Translations under genes and position numbers: made by a program | In this document: piece after piece, positions 9,523 to 20,400 of the stretch | Numbering within the stretch: position 1 is the stretch's first letter | Layout of the letters: each line of letters begins with the position of its first letter | Source: Mycoplasma nasistruthionis | GTDB lineage: Bacteria; Bacillota_I; Bacilli_A; Mycoplasmatales; Metamycoplasmataceae | Reading direction: 5' to 3' | Assembly (NCBI RefSeq): GCF_006228185.1 | Contig: NZ_CP040825.1 | Span: forward strand, 310,001 to 374,000 | DNA: 64,000 nucleotides | The notes under the pieces: model-generated | Told to the model about the DNA's origin: nothing | The model's database searches: none | What the model saw: only the letters and a program-made list of their open reading frames with translations

Positions 9523-9786
9523 ATGAAAGAATTTTCATCAAAAATTAGTGATCCAATTGGATTACATGCTCGTCCTGCTACTTTAATCGTGTCTATAGCT
9601 ACAAAATTCAAATCAGACTCTAAATTAATTTATAATGGGCGTGAAGCAAACCTAAAATCAATTATGAACATTATGGCTTTAGGAATTAAACACGGTTCAG
9701 AATTTACTGTTAAAGTTTCTGGTGAAGACGAAGATAAAGCCTTTCAAGCTATCAAAGATGCATTAGAAGCAAACGGATTAATTTAA
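9523..9786 (+). CDS. ptsH: HPr phosphocarrier protein
   Basis: An 87-residue HPr of the phosphotransferase system. GLHARPAT contains the phosphorylated His near residue 15, and LKSIMNIMALGI contains the regulatory Ser (about 46) that HPr kinase would modify. It is a stand-alone gene with its own promoter and terminator. No other PTS gene is in the window. Confidence 0.97.
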   Translation: MKEFSSKISDPIGLHARPATLIVSIATKFKSDSKLIYNGREANLKSIMNIMALGIKHGSEFTVKVSGEDEDKAFQAIKDALEANGLI

Positions 9787-9796
9787 TAAAATAATT

Positions 9797-9823
9797 GAGC
9801 TACTTTAAATAAGTAGCTTTTTT
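9797..9823 (+). terminator. ptsH terminator
   Basis: AGCTAC and GTAGCT form a hairpin with an AT-rich loop and are followed by a run of T. Confidence 0.8.
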
Positions 9824-9845
9824 GTTGTTGTTTTTTAGCGAAATA

Positions 9846-9871
9846 AAAATTCACTCATATGAGTGAATTTT
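9846..9871 (-). terminator. Terminator of the coiled-coil lipoprotein gene
   Basis: ATTCACTCATATGAGTGAAT is a perfect 20-base palindrome with T-runs on both strands. It lies eight bases beyond the lipoprotein stop on the - strand. Confidence 0.75.
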
Positions 9872-9878
9872 CTTATTG

Positions 9879-11923
9879 TTATTTTGCTGTTGATTCTGCT
9901 GCTTTTTCTTCGCCTAGTTGTTGTGTCATGATGTATGTGTATGTAAATTGTTTTTTAATTTGATCTACTACTAAAACAAATTTTTCTCAATCTTGACCTA
10001 TTATAAAATTATTGAAGTTTTGTGCTCTTTTGATGTTTTCTTTTTGTGAACCGTTTTCACCAAATAAATCGATTACTTGTTTTGCTATCTGATTGTCGGG
10101 TTGTTTTTCTTTTAATTTTTTAGCAATTTCAACTGACTTATTTACAAATGAGTCTAACAAAGCATTTAATTCTGGTTTAATTAAATTTAGAAATGTTTTT
10201 CTAATTTCAATTGATTTTACAAAAATTTCTGAAGCTGGTTTAGATAAGAATGCTTGGATGTCTGTTGTTGACTCGTTTTCTAATTCTGTTCTTTTTGCTT
10301 TCAATTCATTAATTCTTGATTCAGGTAATACTTTCTCGCTTTCTATTTTTTCCAGAGCTTTATCAACTGAAGCAAATAACTGTTGAATTCTTAATTGTGA
10401 AGCTTCTTTTGATAATTTTGCCGCAAGTTCTTCTAAGTCGTTGGATACAGCTGTCATTCATTCTTTTGTTCTATCATCATTTGTTTCAAGTTCTTTTGCA
10501 GATTTAACTTTTACTTTTACCATTTCTAATGAAGCTGGTTTTTCTGTTTGTGCGTCTAATATCGAAATTAAATCTTCTACTTTTTTAATTAATGCTTTAA
10601 AAGCTTCTGTGGCATCATTTAATTCTTTTTCAACCTTCGGATTGAAAAGTTTATTAGATAAAGCCAATTGAGCTTTTTGGTAATAACTTGTTGCTTCTAA
10701 TGCTAGTTCTTTTTTAGCCTTAATATCTAAAGCAGATAGTTCTTCATCTGTTTTTGTTAGTTTTTCTAATTTGTCAAGATATGATAGCGCTTTGTCGGCG
10801 TTTTGTGATGTTGCAATAACTTTTAGTGTAGCTGGCAGTTGGTCTGAGAAAGGAGCATTCAATGCTTCTTTTTGAGCTTTAAATAATTCAACTAATCTAG
10901 CCGCTACTTTTTCTTCAGCTTTTTGTTTTAATTCTTTAAGTTCATTTGTCAATTGAGTAACTTTATCTGGTGAAAATGAATCAATAGTTTCTTTAGCATT
11001 ATTAATATCGCTTTGTTTTGCTTTAAACGCTTTGTATTCAGCAACTTGCTCCATAGCAGCACCCACTCCTGAATATGAAACTTTAACAGCTGGCGAAGCA
11101 TATTCTGGAAGTTTTAGTTCTAGATCTTTTTGTAGTTTTTCATAGTTTTTAATTGCTTCAACTAATGGCGCTTCAATTGCTTTTCTTGGACTTGTTGCAT
11201 ATTCTCTTGCTAGTTTATCAGCTAAGTCAACATAATATACAACTGTGTTAGCAATTTCTTTTAATGCATTTAGAGCTAGTGTGTCAATAACTTTAATTTG
11301 TTCATCATGTTTTAAAGATTTGTTGTACATGCTTAAAGCTTTAAGAGAACCAGATTCTTCAACGATTTCAATTAATTTTTTATTTTCAGCATTTTCTTTT
11401 CATTTTTTGTCTAACGAGTCTTTTAACGCTTTAATTTGAGCTTTGTAAGCTTCTTTAAGTTGGTTTTCTAATTCTTGACCTTTTGCTTTAATCATTTGCA
11501 CTTTTGCATCTAAGTCAGAATCAGATAACTTAACAACTTCTGCTTTTGGTAATTGAATTAAACCAATTATTTCGTTATAAACTGGCGAAGCTTTTATAAC
11601 TGAATTTAAAATATTGGTGTGTGTTGATGATGCTAGCTGTGCATCTTCAGTTTTAGCCATTGGTTGTTTAATTTTTTCAATAAGTGCTGAAACCGGCTGT
11701 GATGCACTAGTGAATTTTGAATATTTATTTTCTTCAGCTTTTATTTTGTCTGTCACTACAGGTGTAGGTTGAACAGCTGGTGTTGAATTATTATTTCCAC
11801 CATTGTTATTTCCTGGTGTATCTTTACTGTCATTTTTTTCTGATTTACATGCAGCTGACACTAAAGGCATAGTAATTGCCCAAAGGCTACAGGGGCAATT
11901 AATCACTTACTAATTTTTTTCAT
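9879..11923 (-). CDS. Coiled-coil surface lipoprotein with frameshifted signal peptide
   Basis: The mature part is an open frame of about 640 residues rich in Lys, Glu and Ala with long predicted helices, interrupted only by TGA-Trp. It begins with the lipobox-like LVSAACKSEKND and a Gly/Asn/Ser/Pro linker. The natural start ATG at 11923 gives MKKISKWLIAPVAFG, a good prolipoprotein signal, but in another frame. One extra G in the GGG at 11879-11881 (read as CCC on +) would give VAFGAITMPLVSAAC and join the two. As written the signal peptide runs to a TAG after LLCL. Either a consensus error or an ON/OFF frameshift explains this. The protein would be anchored outside the membrane by the lipidated Cys. 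No enzymatic motif is seen. Confidence 0.75.
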
Positions 11924-12146
11924 TATTAATAAAGATCCTTAAATCAAGTTTAAGTGATATTTATCATCCTTCCCTTTAAATTTCTCATTTCATACATCTT
12001 TAAATGTAGTTTTCATTATATATATTTATATGTTATAACTATTTACTACAAATTTTAAAATATATTTAAAATAAATATGTTTTATTATTTTTGTTCCACA
12101 TTCAAATCTTTTTTATCACATTAAAAATAAAAGATTTAAATTATTT

Positions 12147-12173
12147 TTAGCAAACTTATTGCTGTTTTGCTAA
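12147..12173 (+). promoter_or_regulatory. CIRCE-like HrcA operator upstream of hrcA
   Basis: TTAGCAAAC, nine bases, TTTTGCTAA: the 9-9-9 layout of CIRCE with the outer TTAGC/GCTAA kept and the inner bases changed from the classical ACTC/GAGT. It sits just upstream of TAAAAT at 12181-12186, the likely -10 of hrcA. Confidence 0.8.
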
Positions 12174-12192
12174 AATCTGTTAAAATTGTTAT

Positions 12193-13230
12193 ATGAAATT
12201 AGACAAAAGCAATCTATTAAGTCCTAAAATGGAAGATGCATTAAAGTTTACTGTTTTAGCTTATATGAAAAATAATAAGAAAGCAGTCAGCAGTGCATAT
12301 ATATTAAAAAACTTTGGTTCAACTGATGGTTTAAATTATTCTAGTGCTAAATTAAGATATTTGATGAATGATTTAGAAAAAGAGAATTATTTAACCAAGG
12401 ATAACGAAGTTAAGACCAATGGTAGAATACCAACTCAAAAAGGATTAAATTATTTTGCTAAATTTCTGGCAAATAATGTAACTAATGAATACACTTTAAA
12501 GCTTGATGAAGTATTTAACAAGCGCAACTTAGAAGATCAACAAACAATTGATACAGCTGCACAATTAATTAGTGAAATGACAGGACTGACAATTGTTACA
12601 ACTAATTATCAAACATCGCATCTTTTATTAAAAAGTGTCGATTTGGTCGTTTTAGATCAGTCAAGTGCAACAGTAATTTTAGTTATGTCAAATGGTGAAG
12701 TGTTTTCAAAAATTATTCATCCTGCTCAAAATTTATTTGACATGAATGATATTAAAGTTGCAGTTAAAATATTCAGAGAATATTTAATTGATGTTAAATT
12801 AATTAATGTTGTTTCTAAAATTCAAGAAATAAAGCCTATTTTAGAACAAAAAATTAACAATTATCAAGAATTGATTAAGTCATTTTTAGTTAACGTTTTC
12901 GAAGACTTTGATGCAATTCAAAAATACCGCAATAAAATTTATGGAAAATCAAACTTGATTTTAAGTTCTGAAATAAAACGTGCTGAATTAAATAATTTAT
13001 TAGACATTATGGAAAATCATTCAATCTGAGAAATGCTTCAACCACAAGTTGAAGATAGTGATGATGTCAAGATTTTAGTTAACGAAACAGCTTCATATAT
13101 GTCTAAAAAAATTCAAAGCAATGATAAAGTAACAGAAATTTCAATTGTTGGAAGTCCAACTTCTAACTATTCAGCAATGCACGTGGCTTTAAAAGCTTTA
13201 GATCACATTTTGTCTAAAAACAACAAGTAA
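12193..13230 (+). CDS. hrcA: HrcA heat-shock repressor
   Basis: A 345-residue repressor of chaperone genes that binds CIRCE and depends on chaperones to fold. The N-terminal winged-helix region spans about residues 1-75 (ILKNFGSTDGLNYSSAKLRYLMNDLE, then TNGRIPTQKGL, which matches the family's GRIPTxxGxRxY wing). A GAF-like middle domain and a dimerisation segment follow. One TGA is read as Trp (about residue 279). The ATG is only six bases beyond a TAAAAT -10 candidate and has no ribosome binding site, so the mRNA may be leaderless. The operator just upstream implies autoregulation. grpE and dnaK follow. Confidence 0.93.
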
Positions 13231-13244
13231 ATAAAAGGAGAATA

Positions 13245-14099
13245 ATGGAAAAAATTAAATTAAACGAAATTATTACTGCTGATTTTGAATTAATTATTGA
13301 TGAACTTGTAGTTCCTGAATACTCAAAAAAATTCGAAATTTGTTTAGGAAAAGATCAATATTTACCAGGATTTGACAAACTTATTATTAATCGTAAAATT
13401 AAGTATCCTTTTATTGTAAATATGTGAATTCCGAAGAATTATTTAATTCCTGAATTCGCAGGGAAAAAAGCAATAATCACTTTAAATAACATTAATTGCT
13501 TAAATCAAAATAAAAACGATTCACAAGCTGAACAACAGCAAAGAGTTAAAGAATCAAATACTGTTGATGTTGATTTAAACAAACAAATCCAAGAATTGAA
13601 ACTTAAATTAGCTGCTTCTGAAGCAAAAGTTCAATTAATGGAAATTGAATTAAAACAAAAAGCATTCGATTTAGCTGAAAAAGCTAAATTAGAAATTCAA
13701 AAAGCACTTGACGAAAATAATTTAAAACTAAAACAAGAAAAAGAACAAATCAAAAAGTTTGCACTGCAAAACTTTTTACATGATTTTATTGACCCTTATA
13801 ACAATTTTGTACTAGCAGTAAATGCTGGTCAAAATTCAGATGATGTTAAAGTTAAAAATTATTGTTTAGGATTTTCATTAGTTCAAAAGCAATTTTTAGA
13901 TGTTTTAGAACAAAATGGAGCAACATTAATCCAACCTGAAGTTGGCACAGAATACAACCCTGAATTCCAAGAAGTTATTGGATTTGAGCAAAATACAAAT
14001 TATTCAAATAATACAATTCTAAAAGTAGTTAGATCAGGTGTAAAAGTAGATAATAGATTAATCAAACCTGCATCAGTTATTTTAGTAAAAAACGATTAA
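13245..14099 (+). CDS. grpE: GrpE nucleotide exchange factor with FKBP/trigger-factor-like N-terminal domain
   Basis: A 284-residue protein, about 100 residues longer than ordinary GrpE. The C-terminal part is GrpE: a long coiled coil (about residues 108-178), LHDFIDPYNNFVLAV, then the beta domain ending RSGVKVDNRLIKPASVILV. It releases ADP from DnaK. Residues about 25-88 have the layout of a trigger-factor FKBP domain: FEICLGKDQYLPGFDKLII, then WIPKNYLIPEFAGKKAIITL, compared with LGxGxxIPGFExxLxG and FPxxYxxxxLAGKxAxFxV. The join is in one frame with a single TGA-Trp (about residue 62). It follows hrcA behind AAAGGAG. Whether the extra domain retains isomerase activity or only binds clients cannot be told from sequence. 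Confidence 0.88.
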
Positions 14100-14108
14100 A
14101 CAAAATAT

Positions 14109-14148
14109 TTAGCAAATTTATTGTTAATTTGCTAAATTGTGTTATAAT
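14109..14148 (+). promoter_or_regulatory. CIRCE-like operator and dnaK promoter
   Basis: TTAGCAAAT, nine bases, ATTTGCTAA at 14109-14135 is a perfect 9-9-9 inverted repeat. TATAAT follows at 14143-14148, so HrcA bound here would block RNA polymerase. The half-site differs from the hrcA copy by one base or fewer per arm. AAAGGAG at about 14177 is the dnaK ribosome binding site. Confidence 0.85.
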
Positions 14149-14167
14149 TAATTATATATCAGGATAA

Positions 14168-15976
<1,809 letters not shown>

Positions 15977-15988
15977 TAAACATGGTAC

Positions 15989-16013
15989 AACAAGGACTTA
16001 GTTCCTTGTTTTT
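15989..16013 (+). terminator. dnaK terminator
   Basis: AACAAGGA and TCCTTGTT form a hairpin with a 6-base loop, followed by TTTCT. Confidence 0.75.
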
Positions 16014-16095
16014 CTATCCTTATATATCTATGAATTTGATAAAATTACAAAAAGTACTGAATTAAAATCTCATGCTTTTTCAGGCGCAGGTATTT

Positions 16096-17400
16096 ATGTT
16101 GAAAATCAAAACCAAAATCAATTCAATTAACTTAAATTTAAAAAAAGAAAACGTTGCTAAAAAACTATTGAGCAAATTCAAGAATAATAAAAGTATTAAA
16201 AGTGAAATTATTCAATCAATGCTGAATTCTGAATCTAAAACGCTAGAAAGTAGGCTTTTTCAGTCTTATTTACTAGACTATTCATATATTTCAGGAACTA
16301 TGAATATGTACATTAGAGACCTAATTGATAAAGGCATTAAAACTCTTTATGTTATTGCTGATGATGATTCAATAATGTTAATAAAAATGATTTATCAATT
16401 TGTTTTTAATCCTTATTCTGATAGACAAAATCAAATTAAACTTGAATTTGTATCTAATAATTTAACTCCGGAAGATATTGTTTATACACTTCAAGATTTA
16501 CCAGATAATATTTTTGCCATTAATTACATTTCAAAATCAGGTTTATCAGTGCCTGGAGGAATAGCTTTTCGTGAAATCAGAAAACAATTACAAGATAGAA
16601 TAGCTAAAGAAAAGTTAGATCATGTTCTGATTAAAAAACTTATCTTTATAACCACTTTTGAAAAAGATGGAACTTTACACAAACTAGCTTCAAGCAATGA
16701 TTACACTATGTTTATGATTAAAAGTGAATTACCAACTAGATACTTACAAATTAATGAAATGATTTTATTCCCACTTTTAGCTGCCGGGGTTAATTGTAAA
16801 CAATTGCAAATTGGTTTAGTTGAAATGTATAAAGCTCTGCAATCAAAAGACCCACAATTTCAAGGTTTTTTTGATATTTTAGACTATAAAATGAGCCTAC
16901 TTAACCAAGATTTCTTAATTGAAAAAATTTATTATAATGACCCGGAAATTGATTATCTAACTGGTTGATGTCAAACCTTATCAAACCAGGCGCTAAACAA
17001 AAATGGTAGTGGTTTATGAACTGAAATATCAGTAGTTGATAAGCAAAATTTAGCCAACTTATATAACAATAAATATATAACTACAATTTTGTTAAATTCA
17101 TCTTTAGTTTCTAACCAAAATGCTTTGATTAGTGTAAATGAATTTGATAGTTTAAACTTTTTAAATTCAAAAAGTAAAACTAATAGTTGAGAAAACAACA
17201 ATAGCAATTTGATTAATTATGATTTATATGACAGTAATCAAATTATTTTTAAACAATATGATGAACAAACTTTAGGACAAATTATTTTCTTTTGACAATT
17301 TTTAGTTATTTATTTAGCTAATAATTTGCTAAACGACCCATTTAATCAACCGGGGGTTGATGTATATAAAAGAAACTTTTATACATCGCTAACTAAATAA
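16096..17400 (+). CDS. Glucose-6-phosphate isomerase-like protein with degenerate active site
   Basis: A 434-residue protein with the length and order of phosphoglucose isomerase. Similar segments are NYISKSGLSVPGGIAFREI (PGI: ISKSGTTTEPAIAFR), TTFEKDGTLHKLA, LPTRYLQINEMILFPLLAAGV (PGI: GGRYSVLSPVGLLPIAVAG) and the C-terminal DPFNQPGVDVYK. However, the phosphate loop SGTTTE has become SGLSVP, the GGR motif is PTR, the segment that normally carries the catalytic Glu (GESEGK) reads LSNQALNKNG, and the early glycine-rich GIGGS is not seen. I read this as a PGI relative that has lost, or is losing, isomerase activity. I chose ATG 16096 behind AGG; an upstream in-frame ATG at 16072 exists. Its stop overlaps the next ATG. 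Confidence 0.75.
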
Positions 17401-18122
17401 TGAAAAAAATTAGAATTGAGAAATTTTTAGCCGAAAAGCTTTGTATATCTAGGTCAGAAGTTAAAAAATTAATTGCTAAAAAACAAATTAGGGTTAATGA
17501 AAACATTATTAAAAGTCCTGTTTTAATAACAATCAATGATATTGTTTATTACAATAATCAAAGGTTAGAATTTTTTAATCAACCTGAAGTTTATTTGTTG
17601 AATAAACCACAAGGTTATGTATGTGCTAATTATGATAGTGTTAATCAGACTGTTTTTGATTTAGTAAAAGAAATAAATCCAAAAACTTTTCACACAATTG
17701 GCCGTTTGGATAAAGACACTACTGGGTTGTTACTTTTAACTAACAATGGCGAACTAACACATAATTTTTTAGCACCTAAAAAGCACATTAATAAAACTTA
17801 TTTTGTAAAATTAGATAAAGAGATAAAAAGTGAATTAATTGAAATATTTAAAAACGGTTTTACTGACAGCAATGGTATTAGTTATAAACCTGCTAAATTA
17901 GAACTTATAAGCCTTGATGAAGCTAATTTAACTATTGTTGAAGGTAAATACCACCAAGTTAAGAACATGTTTAGAAATTTTGGTATGAAAGTTATGCAAC
18001 TACATCGTTTTAAATTTGGGAATTTAGATTTAAAAAACTTTAATTTAGATTATGGACAATACATTAAATTAAATCAACAACAAATTCAAAATATAAACAA
18101 AAAGGATGATTATGAAATTTAA
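17400..18122 (+). CDS. RsuA/RluB-family rRNA pseudouridine synthase
   Basis: A 240-residue enzyme that isomerises uridines in ribosomal RNA. An S4-like RNA-binding segment is at the N-terminus (RIEKFLAEKLCISRSEVKKL). LLNKPQGYVCAN and the catalytic GRLDKDTTGLLLLTNNGE (Asp) lie in the middle, and EGKYHQVKNMFRNFG, typical of the RsuA/RluB/E/F branch, lies near the end. Which of these enzymes it matches cannot be settled here. It is coupled by a one-base overlap to the PGI-like gene and overlaps the start of the following lipoprotein gene. Confidence 0.88.
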   Translation: MKKIRIEKFLAEKLCISRSEVKKLIAKKQIRVNENIIKSPVLITINDIVYYNNQRLEFFNQPEVYLLNKPQGYVCANYDSVNQTVFDLVKEINPKTFHTIGRLDKDTTGLLLLTNNGELTHNFLAPKKHINKTYFVKLDKEIKSELIEIFKNGFTDSNGISYKPAKLELISLDEANLTIVEGKYHQVKNMFRNFGMKVMQLHRFKFGNLDLKNFNLDYGQYIKLNQQQIQNINKKDDYEI

Positions 18123-18628
18123 AAATTTATTCAATTTAGCTTTAGTGCCAACTAGTTTATCTGTTATTGCTTTTTCTGCTTCATGTGGAAACAAAACAGA
18201 CCAAAAAACAGAAGAAAAGAAATAATGAAAATGATGATCAAAATCCAGCAGTTACCGAAGAACCTGGAACAGTAACACCACAACCTGAAGCTCCAAAATA
18301 TAGTTCAGAGCCAATTATAAATGAAGTTGCTCCAGAAAAAAGCGGTGGAGAAGTAAATGGCTTACAAATTAATAGATATAAATATTTAATTGATATTTTT
18401 GGTTTAAATAGCCAAATGACATTACAACAAGCTGAAGAAAAAATCTTTTCTAAAAAACTTTGAAGTAATCCAGCTGGCTCAGAAATTAATTATGATATAT
18501 CAACAAAAACAAAACTTAATGTTGATACAGAAACAAACTCAATTTCTTTTGCACCAACAGGGTACTATAAAAATCCAAGCTTCGGTAGATTAGAAGAAAT
18601 CGTAACTATTTCTGGATTTGCCAAATAA
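18112..18628 (+). pseudogene. Lipoprotein gene broken by a frameshift after the signal peptide
   Basis: ATG 18112 gives a prolipoprotein signal (LVPTSLSVIAFSASCGNKTD, lipobox SASC) but stops at TAA 18223 after 37 residues. Another frame continues across the stop with NDDQNPAVTEEPGTVTPQPE and a folded part ending VTISGFAK at 18628. One base too many (or two too few) in the A-rich stretch 18203-18222 accounts for it. The C-terminal part resembles the first domain of the next lipoprotein (NGLQINRYKYLIDIFGLNSQM against NGLTITKYGFLLDNLNINKSM; shared VTISG), so the two are tandem paralogues. An A-tract at the signal/mature junction is a classic place for phase variation, but sequencing error is equally possible. 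Confidence 0.75.
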
Positions 18629-18657
18629 ACACTTTTATTATTGATATTAAGGATAAA

Positions 18658-20346
18658 ATGAAATTAAAAAAACTATTTTCTGTTATTTTCCCTGCTAGTT
18701 TATTATCAATTTCACTAATTTCTGCTTCATGTAAACAACCAGTTGTTGAACCTGAAGAAAAAAACAAAGATAAGGATAATAAGCAAAAAGACGATAACAA
18801 TACTGATAAAAAACCTCAGCCAAGCGTTGAACCAGTTGAGCCAGATCAACCCAAACCAAATCCTACACCTGATGTAGATCCTAAACAACCAGACACCAAC
18901 CCTGAAACTCCAATTCAACCAGATCAACCAAGGCAAAATAATGATGAACAAACTCTTGAAGGTAAAGAATTAAATGGATTAACTATTACTAAATATGGTT
19001 TTTTGTTAGATAACTTAAATATTAACAAATCAATGTTGCCTTCACAAGTAGCTGAATTGTTAAAAACATTTACTAAAAATACAGAAAAATACAATGTATC
19101 AGGAATAGAAGTTATTTCATACAGTGACAAAACTGGTGATATGACTTTTAGAATTAATGGTAATTATGGTTCAGTTAATTTATCTGAAAACGTTACTATT
19201 TCAGGTCTTTCTAAAATAGTTTCATATCACAAAGTTCAAATCGAATTTAATTTAGATAAACTAAAACAAAATAAAACAAACTTAGAAAACTTGTTAAACC
19301 AAAACAGTGAAACAATCTTAGGTTATATAACTTCAATTAAATTACTAAATGGGCAAGATGAAATAGTGAAAACTATTACAGATTTCCAAAACAGTGATGT
19401 AGAAGTTTCTAGAATACAATTAGTAAAAGAAAATAATCAATATAAGGTTGATTTAACTTTAAAAGAAACTGCTAAAGTGTTTGAAAACAATCAGCAAAAT
19501 AATGAATCTGTAATTGTTTATACTGGTAAAGTAAATGTTGAAGCTTCATACACAGATGTTGAATATTTAAATTACTTGGTAAATAACCAATTAGTTAAAA
19601 AAGAAGTGGATAATCTAGCTTCATCTTATGCTTCTTCATATTTCGCTAGAAGCAATGAAGTAGATTTAACTACTGAGTTTTTTGGTTTAAATGAAAATTA
19701 CAGAATGTATCAAAATGAGGCTATATCAGTTAAATCTAATATGGCTGCAAATGATTTAACTGGTACTTTATATTTAAGTTTATATTTAGAAGTTCAAATC
19801 GACGGACAAACAATTACTAGTGAATTTGTAACTAAAGAAATCACTGGATTTAAAGCGCTAGATCAGCAAGCTTTAGAACAATTGTTTACAGTTACTATTT
19901 CAGGAGATTTCAAAACATCTCAACCTTCATTAATTGATAGTTTTAAAGCTAATTCGCAGAATTTTGCATTAACTGATGCACAATATATGCAAATAGTTGG
20001 AAATAAAAACTTTCTAGTACTAAGAGAAAGTCAAGACAACACAGGAATTAAGTCATATCAAGCAAATAACAATAATCGTTTCAGAATAAATATTGGTAAT
20101 GAATTTCAAACTATTCAACAAATTTACAACACTACAACCGGAGTTGCTTCTGGTTTATATTTAAATTATATGAATATTGAATTTAAGCAAATGGATAGTT
20201 TTGAGTGAGCTAATACAACAAAAAATAAATTAAATGCTAAATTGCATTACACAATTACATTTAATATTGCTAACTCTACTTCTGAAAACCCTTCAGAAAA
20301 GCAAGTTGTATTGAACCAGCATGTTAATGTTTATTTTGTAAAATAG
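18658..20346 (+). CDS. Surface lipoprotein with Pro-rich linker and repeated domains
   Basis: A 562-residue lipoprotein. The signal peptide ends in SLISASC, followed by a Lys/Asp-rich and then Pro-rich linker (about residues 30-100, many PDQP/PTP units). Folded domains follow, and a segment around residues 105-185 matches the broken lipoprotein upstream. Later parts repeat the theme of two strands around VTISG or EITGF, suggesting two or three copies of a small extracellular domain. One TGA near the end is Trp. No enzymatic motif is recognised. The frame is intact, and it ends at a bidirectional terminator. Confidence 0.85.
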
Positions 20347-20351
20347 AAAAT

Positions 20352-20377
20352 AAAAATCACGTCAATGACGTGATTTT
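20352..20377. terminator. Bidirectional terminator between lipoprotein and deoB genes
   Basis: AAATCACGTC, a 3-base loop and GACGTGATTT lie between convergent genes, with A-run and T-run flanks suitable for both strands. Confidence 0.85.
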
Positions 20378-20400
20378 ATTATGCAAATTTAATGATTGAA

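Noticed and set aside
9846-9871. 20-base palindrome as a protein-binding operator for ptsH or the lipoprotein
   Set aside because: Position just after the lipoprotein stop, with T-runs on both strands, fits a terminator better.
18841-18960. Repeated CCA/CAACC-like units in the Pro-rich linker as a tandem-repeat or CRISPR-like array
   Set aside because: Units vary in length and sequence, there are no spacers, and they encode an in-frame Pro-rich linker.
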